A stretch of DNA of 64,000 bases from Fragilaria crotonensis (Eukaryota; Bacillariophyta; Fragilariophyceae; Fragilariales; Fragilariaceae): assembly GCA_022925895.1 (NCBI GenBank), contig JAKSYS010000069.1, positions 62,001 to 126,000 of the forward strand, read 5' to 3'. Position numbers and translations under genes: made by a program. The stretch's first letter is position 1. Each line of letters starts with the position of its first letter. This document shows positions 10,657-22,027 of this stretch, in pieces. A model generated the notes under the pieces. That model was not told the origin of the DNA, searched no databases, and worked only from the letters and a program-made list of their open reading frames with translations.

Positions 10657-13527
10657 ATGAGTACGAAACCTGTGGAAACTGACTTGGAAAAGTTCAAATC
10701 AAGGTAAGATTCCACGGACGAGAATCTTTTGAAAAAGTCTGGTTGTATGTCTGCTTACCGCTCTACAGTACTGTCATGTTGTACTGTACTATGAATGGCG
10801 AAAACTCACGATCTTGTTCATGTTTAGTCTTGTTGACGATGTCTTCGGAAAGGATAATCAAGGCAAGGTACAAATGGAGAAGGTCGTGATGCTCATCTGG
10901 CAGTTCCGCGATGACCCAAACGTTGTACAGTTCATGTCCCAGTTCGTCCAAAAGGTAGGTCTGGCCGAATCAACGATTATGTAGAGTAAAATCACGATGG
11001 AAATGAAACCTAACGAATCTGTGCCTTGCTGCCTGATATATAGTTTGCTGGAAGTCGTGATGTCTTTGCTGGAATCGAGTTCTATCTTCCTCAGCTGGCG
11101 CATATGATCATCCACCTTGATGTTGCTTGGGATGATGCCATTCTGGAGCGCTTTGCCTTGGTTATCGCGCAACAATCGCTGCACTTTGCCTTGCAATTGA
11201 ATTGGATCTTACAGGGCGCAATTGAAGATTACGAGCCAGAGTTGACCTCCGGAGAAGCGAATCCTGGTTATAATCCTCTCTACTACAGTCGATGCCTTCT
11301 GCTCTTGCAGAATATCGAGCGCGTCGTGGTCTACGGGAGACCGAGATCGTTGGAATTGCGACGCCTCTTTGAAGAGGGAAAGGTTACCAAACAAGAATAT
11401 GACATTTTGGAACTTCATGATCGTCGTTTCAATGCGCTACAAATTCAACAGCTGGCGCAGTCGAATCAAGTCGTCTTTGGCGGAGAACTGCTGTACAAGC
11501 GCAGGATTCGATCATCCTGCTACAAACCAAAGCTGTGGAAGACGCGATATTTCTGCATTCAAAACGCAATGCTGTATTGTTACAATCGCAAAGGCGGTCA
11601 GTTGCTTAGGAGCATGCCTCTGGAAAACGCTACGGTTGGTGAAGAACCAAATGGCAAATATCCCAACATGTTCTTCGTTGAGAATCGCGGCTTCCATTTT
11701 GTCATTCGAGCCAACAGCGCCGAAGATAAAGCGCAATGGATGACGGAACTCAAACAAGGAGCCGAGGCGCATGGACTGTTCGACGAGACAGAAGAATTCC
11801 TCAAGGAGCTTAGTGAAAGTCAGCGTGCACGATTTGACTTTTTCCGTAATGAACGGAACTTCACTCGTGATGTATGTGGTCTGGCGGAACGTCTTCGACA
11901 CATTGACCGAGATACGCGTAAAACCGTGGCGCCTGACTTTTTGAAGGAACTCGAGATTCCTCCCTGTGTCTATGTACCGCTTTGCAACTCAACTGATTTG
12001 TGGAGACGTGTGCACCGTGCCATTCCCTCTGCTCTAAAGGTGTTCAATACTAACGAGAGATGTCCAGTCATCATGCACTTTGTCTCTAAGCGAGGGGAAT
12101 ACACCGAGCAAAGCCATCCTGGCCTGAAAAATGTCAACCTTGACGTTGCGGAGCATTTGCACCTGCAGTTTGATATTTTCGGAGAACAGAACAACAAAAT
12201 GGAAATGATTAGTGAAGAGGAGTCTGCACATGGCAGTACTGGTAACGATGACGACGAAATGCAAACGTCCACTCATGCCAGCGTCTGGCATGAAACTGCT
12301 GACGAGTCAGCAATTAAAGCAAGTTCATCTCGCAACCCGGATTCCAAGGGCAACAGCCAAGTGCAAGTTTTCCTCCGCGAGAATCTCAGTGGCCTACCGA
12401 ACAAACTTGCAAACCGCATTGCCAGCCGTCGAAGGCTCTCACATCTGTCGAAAACCACAAAGGCCATTGAAACAGTTCCCATTATTGGTGAACATAAGGC
12501 TAGACATGATGAAGATGACGACTCCGTCGTCTCAGTCGAATACGGATCTGCCATGTTCAGCAAGAGCGTCATCATGGGTAGGAAGGATTCTGATATTGAC
12601 TTGGCCAGCATTCAGCGTGCCACGCAAGTTATATCTGGGGGCGTTCGGTGGGCCGAAAAGACCAAGATTCTCTTGGAGGAAAATGTCAAAGAAGACGAAG
12701 GCGGCGTCGCTGAAATCACGTCCTTGATGGCCAAGTCAAACGACGACTTGAGACAAGAAGCCTTTGTGATGCAAATGATTCATTACTACAAGTCGGTTTT
12801 CGCAAAAGCCAATTTGCCGATTTGGCTCAAAACATACCGCATTCTGAGCGTCTCAAAGGATACTGGATTAATTGAGGTCTTGACAGATGCCACATCGATC
12901 GATGGCCTCAAGAAGAGTGATGGATACCCGAAAGAAGGTGGCCTTCGGGCTTACTTCGAAAACACGTACGGCGACCCAAAAGGGAAATCGTTCATCAGTG
13001 CTCAGCGACACTTTATGGTTTCTTTATGTGGTTATTCATTGGTCATGTATTTGCTTGGTCTGAAGGATCGCCACAATGGCAACATCATGATCGACAATCT
13101 TGGACACTTGATTTTTATCGACTTTGGTTTTGCTATGGGTATGGCACCAGGCCACGAGTTCTCCTTCGAACGAGCCCCTTTCAAGCTGACTCAGGACTAC
13201 GTCGACGTGTTGGGTGGTACGGATAGCGATTGCTTCAAAGAATTCCGAACTCTGTTTGTTCAGGGATTTTTGGAAGCTAGAAAGAATTCTTTGATTGCCT
13301 TGGGATTGGTTGAGATTATGATGTACAAGAGCAACTACCCATGCTTCCGGGGTAGGCGGTACGGTGGCGGAATTTCTCTGAAACGATTTGAGAAGCGGCT
13401 CATGCTGCACGTGCCTGATAGTGATGTGGAACGCCGAGCGCAGAAGCTCATTGACAAGTCGATTGACAACTTTGGCACCTGGTTTTACGACTGGTTCCAA
13501 CATGTGGACAACGGATACGCGATGTAG
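10657..13527 (+). CDS. Phosphatidylinositol 4-kinase with PH domain (type III beta-like)
   Basis: 885-aa lipid kinase making PI4P, probably on Golgi or endosomal membranes. Exons 10657-10703, 10828-10954 and 11044-13527, all with GT-AG introns and agreeing phases. The start has a strong context (GCCACCATGA). A helical PIK-type region spans roughly residues 20-130. A PH domain spans about 200-305 (FGGELLYKRR to WMTELKQGAE). A low-complexity acidic linker follows, then the kinase domain from about 630. The catalytic loop is LKDRHNGNIMI (near 727) and the metal site IDFGF (near 748). The end (KLTQDYVDVLGG, NYPCFRGRRYGG, WFYDWFQHVDNG) resembles PI4KB more than PI4KA. A canonical PH domain in a beta-type enzyme is unlike animal PI4KB. 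Confidence 0.88.
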
Positions 13528-13689
13528 TGAGTTTTATGATAGATGTGATGTTTGAATGATGTTAGGGTGTTGCAATTCAATTGCATGTACTACACTTTCA
13601 ATGCCGTTCACATTTTTGTTTGGACTAGTGTTTCACACAATGAGTTGCGCCGCTGATAGAATGGTTGTCGGAAAGCTGCGCGTTGTTCC

Positions 13690-14385
13690 CTAATCTTGAG
13701 TGAGGATAGGACGCCATCGGTTTTCATAAGTGTAGCAACTGAAGACGACAAAGAGTCGCCTATACCATACAAATTGCGAAGCATGATAAGCCATGCATTT
13801 CCAATTGATCCATGGTTGATACAATGTGAAATACGTCGAATGAGTACTTGACGTTCGCCGCCGGATGCCAAATAACGTACATAGCAAGGCAACCCAATGC
13901 AGGAGAGGAAGATACTTTCTTCGCAGACTATCTTCTGAAATCAACTGGAATCCTCGAATAGTTCCTTTTACAGTTTGGTCCATTGTCTGTAAATAAAACT
14001 GTACTCCCAGGTAGGTATCGACATGATTGATATGACCCGAAACTCCCTTTTCATCAAATGTGTATAGCACCACATTAGTGTCTGAATTGGACAATGGCAA
14101 CAGCAGCGTCTTTTCTAAAACACGAGCCACGGCATGTTTGGACCATCGATCAGTCGGTGAATCCTGCAATCCGCCATGATTGATGACCACAATCCGATCG
14201 AATCCCAAATACCCTCCGACACGGTGAAGTTCAATCTCTCGTGTTGTTCCTAATCCATTGTAATTTCCATTCGAAAGACACACAAGCCATCGTTTGTGAT
14301 CACCATGCAATCCACAAATGGTAGGCAAGAAGAACATGGATTCGTCATCAGGATGAGCAATCACAAAGACGGTAATCGTCGTCAT
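13690..14385 (-). CDS. PIGL: GlcNAc-phosphatidylinositol de-N-acetylase
   Basis: Second enzyme of GPI-anchor synthesis, acting on the cytosolic face of the ER. The 231-aa single-exon protein has the family's zinc site AHPDDE (residues 10-15), the GLGTTREIEL segment, and GVSGHINH with the second metal-binding His. Length fits (about 230-260). Unlike the animal enzyme it has no long N-terminal membrane segment; a hydrophobic stretch near residues 162-172 (LLHWVALLCTLFG) may associate with membrane. The ATG at 14385 starts directly at the domain. GPI anchoring is relevant to the two chitinases with hydrophobic tails further right. Confidence 0.9.
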   Translation of the reverse strand: MTTITVFVIAHPDDESMFFLPTICGLHGDHKRWLVCLSNGNYNGLGTTREIELHRVGGYLGFDRIVVINHGGLQDSPTDRWSKHAVARVLEKTLLLPLSNSDTNVVLYTFDEKGVSGHINHVDTYLGVQFYLQTMDQTVKGTIRGFQLISEDSLRRKYLPLLHWVALLCTLFGIRRRTSSTHSTYFTLYQPWINWKCMAYHASQFVWYRRLFVVFSCYTYENRWRPILTQD

Positions 14386-15123
14386 GTTATCATACAGAGA
14401 GTGTGTAGTGTGTAGTGTAATATAGTCGCGCGAAATCAGTCAGTTTTACTGTCATACCGTTGTACCATGGCGAAAACTCAGAGTGCTGTAGCAACTGTAG
14501 GCCGTATTCCGAGTACAAGTATCCTGGAAGATTACGCCGGTACACATGGACTCAGTACCAGGGACCAGGGTACAATGTACCAGCCTGGTACTACAGTAGA
14601 TTGTATTACCGTTGTTCTGTGGATGCAAAAGCACGTTCTGCTTTCCGGCAGCTCCCATCACAGCAACACATCACTGTCGTTCGCAACTACAGTACCAGTA
14701 CCTGTTGTAAGTTTGAGGGTTTGTGGGAGGTGTCGCGTCGTCGCGTCAGATGACTGAATCATTACTACTTTAAGGTCCAACGATACTCGTACCTCGTGTA
14801 CACAGGACCAGTAGCAATCCCTACTTCAGCATGGTGGAGCACCATATTTTTAGTACCAGGTACAGTATGTCCACTGAGCGATACGCAGTGACAGCGTGAC
14901 AAGCTGACGTCAGCAGAGTCCATTTTGTGTACGCACAGTGACTGTAGTGGTTCAAGTAGGAAATACTACCATTGGCCGAGTGCTACAGTACACTTAACGA
15001 AATAGCACTGCCACTGCACCTTTCTGGCAATTGCTGGACGTCAGGAATGGAGTCACAATTCGACAAAGAAGAGATACTGGTACACCGAGACATACAACCA
15101 TCTGACTGTCTGTATTGTAATCG
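14386..15123. other. Intergenic, GTAC-rich
   Basis: 738 bases between divergent genes (PIGL and LPA1-like). Many CAGTACC, GGTACAGT and ACAGTA words, no recognised gene. Two overlapping 96-97-aa frames at 14460-14757 look like chance. Confidence 0.5.
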
Positions 15124-16272
15124 ATGACGAGAACGACGATGACGACGACCACGCTAGTCTTTCTGTTGCACTTGTTTCTGGCCCTTTGTCTGAATTGCAA
15201 CCAAGTTGAGGCGTTTCAAGTGGCATCGTTTGCAACTCCCTCTCGAAGTTTCAATGGCATTCGCTGTGCTGATATAGGCAATGTCAATGTCAAGGGTAAT
15301 GGAATCGTCCATACTTCCAACAAGAGCCTCCTCACTCTCCAACAGAGCAGTAACGACGACGACGATCAAGAAGGAGTGTTGCAAACAAAATTTGGAGGCT
15401 ACACTGTCAAACAGCGATTGCGAGAAGAGATTGAATCCCCGTTTCGGACGGTCCGATTGGCATTCTTTGGTGCATCGACCGTGTCAGCATTCTTGGCCTT
15501 GTACTTTTCCGCCACCAATGCGATCCGCGCGAATATGGGATATTCGGGGGGTCCATCCTTGAAAGAAAGTTTGGAAAGTTGTGCCATTAATGTTGTGGCT
15601 GTCCTTGTGTGCGCGGCACTCACGTATCGAGATTATCTGACAGGACAAGCCAATTTGGCCAGAATTGCCAAGGGCGGAGCCTTGGCAAAATTGCAAGTCA
15701 TGCCTGCGTCGTCAGCTGCAGCTGCATCGGCGGCTTCGTCGTTACAGAGACGAGCAAGTACCACGTCGGTGAAGGAATATCGTCGCAGTGCGCGAGTTTT
15801 GGTTGCAGCAGGAGGGCCAGAGTACATCTCGACGCTGGCGCGGTCGTTGAATAGCGACCAAAAATCAGATGTGAACAATCTGCCGCAACTGTTGGAACAA
15901 GTTGATGTCATTCTTATACCAGTATTGTTGGAAAGCGAGAATCAAGTCGGCGATACGGAAGCTTGTTGGTTGGCCACTGTTCCAGGCGAAGGAGATCGTA
16001 ATTTTGACATTTCGAGATCCAACAACATTGTCGCATTTCCAAAAGGCAACGCAGCCTGGCTCGAATATTTGGAATCTGAAATTGAAACTGCTCAAAAGCA
16101 GGGCTTTGATGTATTGAAGAAGGGATTCACGATCTTTATCAAAAAGAATGGCAGGATCTTGAGGCGAGCCACAGGACAACCACAATGGTCGGGCATGATT
16201 GAAACCATGGAAGTCATGGACGGATCACGCTTCGGAATGCCTGGTGACACTGAAAAGTATGGCGGACCTTAA
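15124..16272 (+). CDS. Plastid LPA1/REP27-like photosystem II assembly protein
   Basis: 382-aa single-exon protein. The N-terminus is a bipartite plastid presequence: a hydrophobic ER signal (LVFLLHLFLALCLNC) ending at VEAFQVASF, an A-F junction like the diatom ASAF motif. The core starts with LREEIESPFRTVRLAFFG and two predicted membrane spans (about residues 112-135 and 150-170). This matches the DUF3493/LOW PSII ACCUMULATION 1 membrane domain, which helps insert or repair the D1 subunit in thylakoids. The 200 residues after the spans probably face the stroma. The tetratricopeptide part found in plant LPA1 is not present. Targeting is inferred from the presequence. Confidence 0.75.
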   Translation: MTRTTMTTTTLVFLLHLFLALCLNCNQVEAFQVASFATPSRSFNGIRCADIGNVNVKGNGIVHTSNKSLLTLQQSSNDDDDQEGVLQTKFGGYTVKQRLREEIESPFRTVRLAFFGASTVSAFLALYFSATNAIRANMGYSGGPSLKESLESCAINVVAVLVCAALTYRDYLTGQANLARIAKGGALAKLQVMPASSAAAASAASSLQRRASTTSVKEYRRSARVLVAAGGPEYISTLARSLNSDQKSDVNNLPQLLEQVDVILIPVLLESENQVGDTEACWLATVPGEGDRNFDISRSNNIVAFPKGNAAWLEYLESEIETAQKQGFDVLKKGFTIFIKKNGRILRRATGQPQWSGMIETMEVMDGSRFGMPGDTEKYGGP

Positions 16273-17683
16273 TCGCCTTGAGGGACTATATGCGGGGTGA
16301 AGAGGACGAACGGTAGCATTACACCAACGTTTCCAGAGTATTCCCTCGCACGACATGAAAGTGAGCTAGCTAGCCTAGAGATATAATGACTAACGATAAT
16401 TCATAGCACTATCAACTTCTAGTACGTACTGCTCCAGAGCTGGACGATGGTTAGGGGCTGGGCTATCAGAGGGCAGGCGGCGTTAATCCTCCGCGTTACA
16501 TGTGCTCACGAACATGGCACTGAATCTTCCTCCGCCCAGCATATCTGCGTAGTCCTGTGAATTTTTCGTCATCTATTAGACAACTCGCAACACTTCACAT
16601 AGCTACTTGGCATGTAGAAAGTCACACCAAGCACTTGACAGTCCCTCTGCGCATGCAGCATCTATACATCACCACCCTTACGTAATGCGGTGTAATGGGG
16701 CTTGCGTTCTACCGTCATATTCATTTACGTACAAGCATTGAAGAAATAATCAACACAACATCTGCATTGGATTTCACCGCAATCAATGAAGGGTGAGGTG
16801 TGAGGTCAAATGTGAGCACGGGGAAGTCGGAATGCTCTAGTCTAAAGAATTCTTATACGTAGACTGAAAGATATACCAGGTGGTAGCTGTGAGAGGTGTT
16901 GCAAGGAAATTGTGAAATGTGAATAGTACCACTCGATTAACAGAGATGTTGCGCCAACCTAGCGGTAGGGAGTTTGGATAGTGAAGATGGAATGGTCCTA
17001 ATAGATACCTGTAGCAAATACGTATGTGCAGTCAGTCTATTGCCCCCCTCCCCCCTTCCCCCACGTTACACGGAGTGGTACTCAAAGTGGTATTGGATTA
17101 CTAGTACTAGATACCTGGTATGAAAAGTGAGCACAGTCGTAGTACCTGTACAGCTGTACATGTACTTGGATGGAAGTTTCTGGGTCTCTTACCGTCGTGG
17201 TACTATACACCGACAGGATTGTCAGTGTTCGCGAAGCTGCTCGGAGACAAAATTCAAAACTCAACGTCGAAACAACGAGCAAAACTGCGTGCGGATTGCG
17301 TACTCGGTATTCCTTATATTGTGCAAACAGTGATGGTATCATGCTTTCACTTCGTTGCGACCTCAAGTTCATCGTCCACGGATGTTCGGGATTCGGATGC
17401 GGGACTCCAGTCGACGAAGTGAGATACCTCGCAAAGATAATATGATTCATAAATAAATGAGGTGCGACACGACCAGAGATACCTCAGGTGATAAGTTTCG
17501 TATGAATCATAGGAGTGAAGGAATTTCTCGCGAAATGAAAGGAGCGAACTCTGCATAATTCATATATGATGGAGAAGTACACCACTATTATGATGTGTAT
17601 TATCATATATGAGTTATGAGGTACAAGGTACCAGTGGGAGTACTTTAGCTAAGGCTTCGTAAGAAGTTATCTATGCATACAGT
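16273..17683. other. Gene-poor stretch left of the copia element
   Basis: Contains the LRR relic (16472-17015, separate entry), a C-rich tract at about 17041-17062 (runs of C broken by T), and an inverted pair of TCATATATGAT / ATCATATATGA near 17561-17616. The rest shows no coding signal. Confidence 0.5.
16472..17015 (-). pseudogene. Relic of the 3' end of an LRR membrane-protein gene
   Basis: Aligns by eye, with many substitutions and small gaps, to about 26540-27060: the spacer downstream of SASA esterase copy 2 plus the last coding part of the LRR gene, in the same orientation. Shared landmarks include GTCACACCAAGCACTTGACA, ACGTACAAGCA, TTTCACCGCAATCAATGAAG and a GGAATGGTCC near the end. 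Only the final C-terminal repeats are represented and the frame is lost. It is a duplicated, decayed fragment, not a gene. Confidence 0.75.
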
Positions 17684-18065
17684 TGGGAGACTCGTGAGCC
17701 GGAAGCTGCGAGTCTACTTTGTTAGGGTGAGGGTTTGTTCGGTTCAGTCTTCACAAATAGTAAATCCTAAACTTATAATCTAAAGTAGTAGATCGATCTC
17801 ATGCAATGATTCCAGACAGGGGTCGCTGTCCGTTTAGAGACGGTCGCGGAGTAGCAATTCAAGCGATGCGGAGCACCTTGATTGCTAAACCTCAATCGGC
17901 GTTAGAGACGACACTATCTGTGCAATGGCCGTTGCAGCAGAGTAGATAGTGTGAAGGAGCAGGACAGTAGTCGTTGGAGCAGGACAGTAGTCGTGGAACG
18001 ACTAGGCTGTAGGACAGTGCCAGTCCAACAGTACAGTAGCCGGTTCCAGTAGACCGTCTGCCGCA
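17684..18065 (-). repeat. Copia 3' LTR (left copy)
   Basis: 382 bp, starting TGGGAGACTC and ending CTGCCGCA on the + strand, nearly identical to the right copy. A purine-rich stretch on the element strand abuts its inner edge at 18066-18077, as expected for a polypurine tract. Contains a short internal tandem repeat (GGAGCAGGACAGTAGTCGT, twice). Confidence 0.93.
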
Positions 18066-18250
18066 ACTCTCCCTCTCATTGCTTGAGACGTAGGTACGGT
18101 ATACCAGTCACACGCACTATGCGGCGCATGACTCACAATTGCATCACTTTCATTTTCTCGTCACATCGGCATTTCAATCTAGTTAGCCGTTTGAGAGAGA
18201 GGTGATGTTGTCATTCACAGATTTGAACAGCGGAGCTGTTCAAGGCAAGG

Positions 18251-21200
18251 TTACCATCCTTGCACGAGCTTGCGTATGTGCTCGAAAGTCTCACGGTTGA
18301 GACCTTTAGTGAGATAATCAGCCCACTGTTCTTTCGTGTCGACCTTCAGAATACTGACGTCTCCGTTGGTGACATGACTCCAGAAGAAGTGCCATTTGAC
18401 AAGGAAGTACTTCGTTCTGTTGGTGATTCGTTGCTTGGTTGCAAGAAGAAGAGCGCCGTTGTTGTCTTCAAAGACACGACATCGAATCGTCGACTTGAAC
18501 TGTGGTGGAAGTCGGAGCGCAGCGACCACTTCACTGAGGAGCGATCGGAGTGGAAGGAGCGTTCTCATGCTGGCGCTGAGAGCTGAGTATTCCGATTCGA
18601 GAGTCGACAAAGAGATTTCGGTTTGAAGCTTCGATTTCCAAAGAATTGGACATCCGCCAAGCGTAATGATGTATCCAGTTCTGGACTTGGCGCTTGAGGG
18701 CTCATAGTCGGGGTCGCGACCATGCAAGCCGGCGAAATCGGCGTCAACGTAGCAATCAATGGAAAGGTCACCAGTGGGACGAACGATAGTGCCTTTGTCA
18801 GCAGTGCGATGCAAGTATCGGATGATGGTCTTGATGGCAGTGGCATGACTCTTCTTTGGGCTGTGGTTGAAGCGTGCAACTTGACTGACAGCGAAGGCGA
18901 TGTCAGGTCGAGTGTTCGTAGAGAGATAGAGGAGCATTCCAACGATGGAAGGATAGCTCCAAGATTCACTGTACGGTTCACCGTCAGGATCGATGCCGAG
19001 TGGAAGTTGAATAGCTGGCGTCCAATTTGGGTTGCAGTCAGACATTCCCGTGGCGTCGATGATTCGCTGGATCAGTCCTTTCTGGGTGAGCGTGACGGTG
19101 TTATTCGTAGCATCCTTAACAAATTTAATGCCAAGGAAATCCGTAAACGTGCCCTCCTTTGTGAACTGTAGTCCACGTCGTTCGAGACCGTCGAGTAGTT
19201 TGTTCAAATCGGACTCGTTCGCGTACGCAATTCCGACGTCATCGACATAGAGGACGACCATGATGGTGTCCTTGAACAAGAAGCATGGATCCAAGGTGCT
19301 CTGTTTGAAGCCTTGATCGGTGAACGCCTCGAGAACATGTTCAAACCAAAGTCGCGGAGCGACAGATAAACCATACAAACTCTTGACAAGTTGTAGGCAC
19401 GTAGACTTTCCACGTGGAGATTGGAATCCGCGAGGTAGATGAATCCAAACAGGCGTTTCCAACTTAGCCTGGACAAATGCGTTGCTAAAGTCAATAGAAC
19501 TTGTGTCCCAATTGAGCGTCAGAGCAAGGATTGTAAATAGGCGAACGGAGCTCCACGCGACCACGGGTGCGAAGGTTTCAGGTTCACCTTCTTCCAAGTC
19601 ACCTCGTACGCAGTACCGTGCCTTGTACTTGCTTATCACACCGTCGGGTGTCCGTTTACGTTTGAAAACCCAAGTGCCCGGTAAAATTCGAGACTTGGCG
19701 TTCGATATTTCCGTTTCAATCCACGTCTTGTTCTTCTCCAAACTGGCAATCTCTTTTGCAGCGGCTGCCATCCACTTCGAGAGATTCGGTTCATCCGACA
19801 TCGCTTCATCGTACGTCAGAGTGTCGGGATCGGAGAGAGAGGCTTTGAGAGCGAGCGGAGGACCAAGAAAACCACATTCTTGAAAGATCCAAGCGCTGGG
19901 TTCGACAAAGTATCCGGCGCCTTGATTTCCATCGTAGCCGAGTCGAGAAGGTGCATTGCGTTGGCGAGTGGAACGGCGAGGCGAATGACGAACGACTGGT
20001 GCTGGGCTTGGAGCAAATGAGCGAACGGGCGCGGATGGTGGTTCCTTTGCTGACGACGTATCATTCGTCGATGTTGTCTCCCTCATTGGAGACATCCGGG
20101 TCGGAGACGGAGATGGTGGACGCGGAGGCGTAGGCAAAGGAGTCGGTGCGCGAGGAGTTTCGAGGTCGGAGAACGGGAGGTGTTGGGGAGTAATGGGAAT
20201 GGTGGGGGCGCGAACAATCGAGTCAACCGTTGCAACAGGCGTCGAAGTCGGAGCAACAATGGAATTGTCGACGACGTCGTGCTGTTGATGTACTGTCTCC
20301 CTCGTTGACGAGATCGGGCGCGGAGGCGTAGAGCTGTCAAGGAGAGATGGCGTAGTTGGAAACTGAGTTGTCGGTGGTGGCGAAACAGGAAATGGAGTCG
20401 GTGGAGATGACGTATCCATTGCAGTCGCAACGGAGTCCATGTTGCGAAGTGTGTTGGCAACGATGGCGTCGGATGTTGGATCATCATTGATCGACATTTC
20501 TGTTTCGTCCTCGTCGTCGAATGGGTACTGGAAGTAGGATTCGCCGAAGAGTTGTGCCCATGCGCGGGAATTGAAGTCAGGAAGACTTTCAAGCGATGAG
20601 GTGATGGTCGAGAACCAATCATCAAAAACAATATGGAATTGCGGAGTGATGTAGCCCGTCGATGGATTGAGAACGATCGGAACGGTGCTCGCGTGTTTGC
20701 TGGACAACCCCATGTTCACGCAGCGAGTGCTGCGAGGTTTCCAACGCGGAAGCTTCTTTCCATCAGCGATCGACTTGTCCAAGACATAAACCGGACAGCC
20801 CCAAACGTGAAGATCATGAAACTTATGTTGTTGCCATCTGGATTTTGTGAACACGTCGACAGGGGAAAGGCCAGAGACTTGATTTGGCATGTGATTGTGA
20901 AGGAAAACAGCATGCTGCACAGCCATTGGCCAAAGTGAAGCGTCGGCGACGTCGGGCCAATGAATGGCCGAGTGTAACATCATCGTCCGAGCAATGGACA
21001 TGATGGTTTGGATGCTGCGTTCGGCGTTGCCGTTGTGGTGATGAGCACCGACACCAGCAAATCGCACAATCTGCTCAAATAGACTTAACCTTTCAGTAAA
21101 AGCCTTCGTAGTGAAACACTTTGCGTTGTCTGATAGATACGATTGCGGGATCACACCATGGTCTCGGCACATGAGTTCAAAGTTTTCCTTTGCCATCAGA

Positions 21201-22027
21201 GTTTCGTGCGTGTTCAAATGAGTTTGGAACTCGATGTGAACGAAGCCAGAGGCGTGATCATTGAAAAGACATCCGCCAGAATACAGCTCACTGTTGAGAC
21301 TCCTTCCTGCGGATGTGAAGAGTCTGCCCTTGGTGCTGCTCACAAAATGATCGACCGAAACTTGTTGTCCTGGAACCAAGTGTCCATCTTTCAGAACACC
21401 TTCGCGATCACGTACTGCCGTACTGACTCGTCCAGGCGCTGGTCGACGATGCTGTTTGCCATACTGGCAGGCAGCACACTTTGGTAACTCCGTCAAGGAA
21501 CATGCCGCTTGATGAAGTTTTCGCTTGTTGTTGCTTTTGGTTAAGACACCTGAGCGCATCAAAAACTGAATCTTCCGAAAGCTGATGTGACCGAGTCGAT
21601 AGTGCCAACGAAGGAGCTCTTTCTCAGGTTCGGAGAGGTTGAGATTCGCTTCGTTGACCGCGGAGATGGTTGCGTTGAGACATTCTGCAGCAGGAAGAAT
21701 GGCTGGCTGGCGATAAGCTTGCGAGGTCGGCAGGTTGTTGTCAGGATTGACATGTGCAACAATTGGTGATCGATTCGGATCGTTGGGGACTCCGCTCATC
21801 GTCAATCGGTGCGCTTCAACCTTGATCGTTTCATCGGAATACGTCTGAAGAAGACTGGTAGTGGACAAGAGACGTACTCTGATCTTTGGGACGTAGTAAG
21901 CTGGGAGCTCGAGCGTTCGAAGTTTGCCGGTGGAGTCGTGGAACGACCAGTGAACTTTTCCTTCTCCTTCGATTCGCAAGCCTTTTGCGATGCCATTCAA
22001 TTGAGTGATGGTACTGGGACGGGACAA
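18251..22027 (-). CDS. Copia pol region (integrase, RT, RNase H)
   Basis: Long open part of the element. In order it shows the GAG-pre-integrase zinc motif (HYRLGH...CAACQYGK), the integrase core, a Pro/Ser/Thr-rich linker, the copia-type reverse transcriptase with the LYVDD active site, and RNase H with the family's ADFAG and TLESEYSAL segments. All are diagnostic of Ty1/copia. The integrase-RT linker is long and low in complexity. Confidence 0.93.
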   Translation of the reverse strand: MSRPSTITQLNGIAKGLRIEGEGKVHWSFHDSTGKLRTLELPAYYVPKIRVRLLSTTSLLQTYSDETIKVEAHRLTMSGVPNDPNRSPIVAHVNPDNNLPTSQAYRQPAILPAAECLNATISAVNEANLNLSEPEKELLRWHYRLGHISFRKIQFLMRSGVLTKSNNKRKLHQAACSLTELPKCAACQYGKQHRRPAPGRVSTAVRDREGVLKDGHLVPGQQVSVDHFVSSTKGRLFTSAGRSLNSELYSGGCLFNDHASGFVHIEFQTHLNTHETLMAKENFELMCRDHGVIPQSYLSDNAKCFTTKAFTERLSLFEQIVRFAGVGAHHHNGNAERSIQTIMSIARTMMLHSAIHWPDVADASLWPMAVQHAVFLHNHMPNQVSGLSPVDVFTKSRWQQHKFHDLHVWGCPVYVLDKSIADGKKLPRWKPRSTRCVNMGLSSKHASTVPIVLNPSTGYITPQFHIVFDDWFSTITSSLESLPDFNSRAWAQLFGESYFQYPFDDEDETEMSINDDPTSDAIVANTLRNMDSVATAMDTSSPPTPFPVSPPPTTQFPTTPSLLDSSTPPRPISSTRETVHQQHDVVDNSIVAPTSTPVATVDSIVRAPTIPITPQHLPFSDLETPRAPTPLPTPPRPPSPSPTRMSPMRETTSTNDTSSAKEPPSAPVRSFAPSPAPVVRHSPRRSTRQRNAPSRLGYDGNQGAGYFVEPSAWIFQECGFLGPPLALKASLSDPDTLTYDEAMSDEPNLSKWMAAAAKEIASLEKNKTWIETEISNAKSRILPGTWVFKRKRTPDGVISKYKARYCVRGDLEEGEPETFAPVVAWSSVRLFTILALTLNWDTSSIDFSNAFVQAKLETPVWIHLPRGFQSPRGKSTCLQLVKSLYGLSVAPRLWFEHVLEAFTDQGFKQSTLDPCFLFKDTIMVVLYVDDVGIAYANESDLNKLLDGLERRGLQFTKEGTFTDFLGIKFVKDATNNTVTLTQKGLIQRIIDATGMSDCNPNWTPAIQLPLGIDPDGEPYSESWSYPSIVGMLLYLSTNTRPDIAFAVSQVARFNHSPKKSHATAIKTIIRYLHRTADKGTIVRPTGDLSIDCYVDADFAGLHGRDPDYEPSSAKSRTGYIITLGGCPILWKSKLQTEISLSTLESEYSALSASMRTLLPLRSLLSEVVAALRLPPQFKSTIRCRVFEDNNGALLLATKQRITNRTKYFLVKWHFFWSHVTNGDVSILKVDTKEQWADYLTKGLNRETFEHIRKLVQGW

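Noticed and set aside
14460-14757. Overlapping 96-97-aa frames in the PIGL-LPA1 gap
   Set aside because: The sequence is GTAC-rich low complexity and the composition is not protein-like.
17041-17062. C-rich tract as a possible telomeric or functional repeat
   Set aside because: It is short, irregular and single; no telomere-like unit.
16120-19883. Plus-strand frames inside the copia pol region (for example 18722-19171, 19482-19883)
   Set aside because: They are shadows of the minus-strand pol frame.
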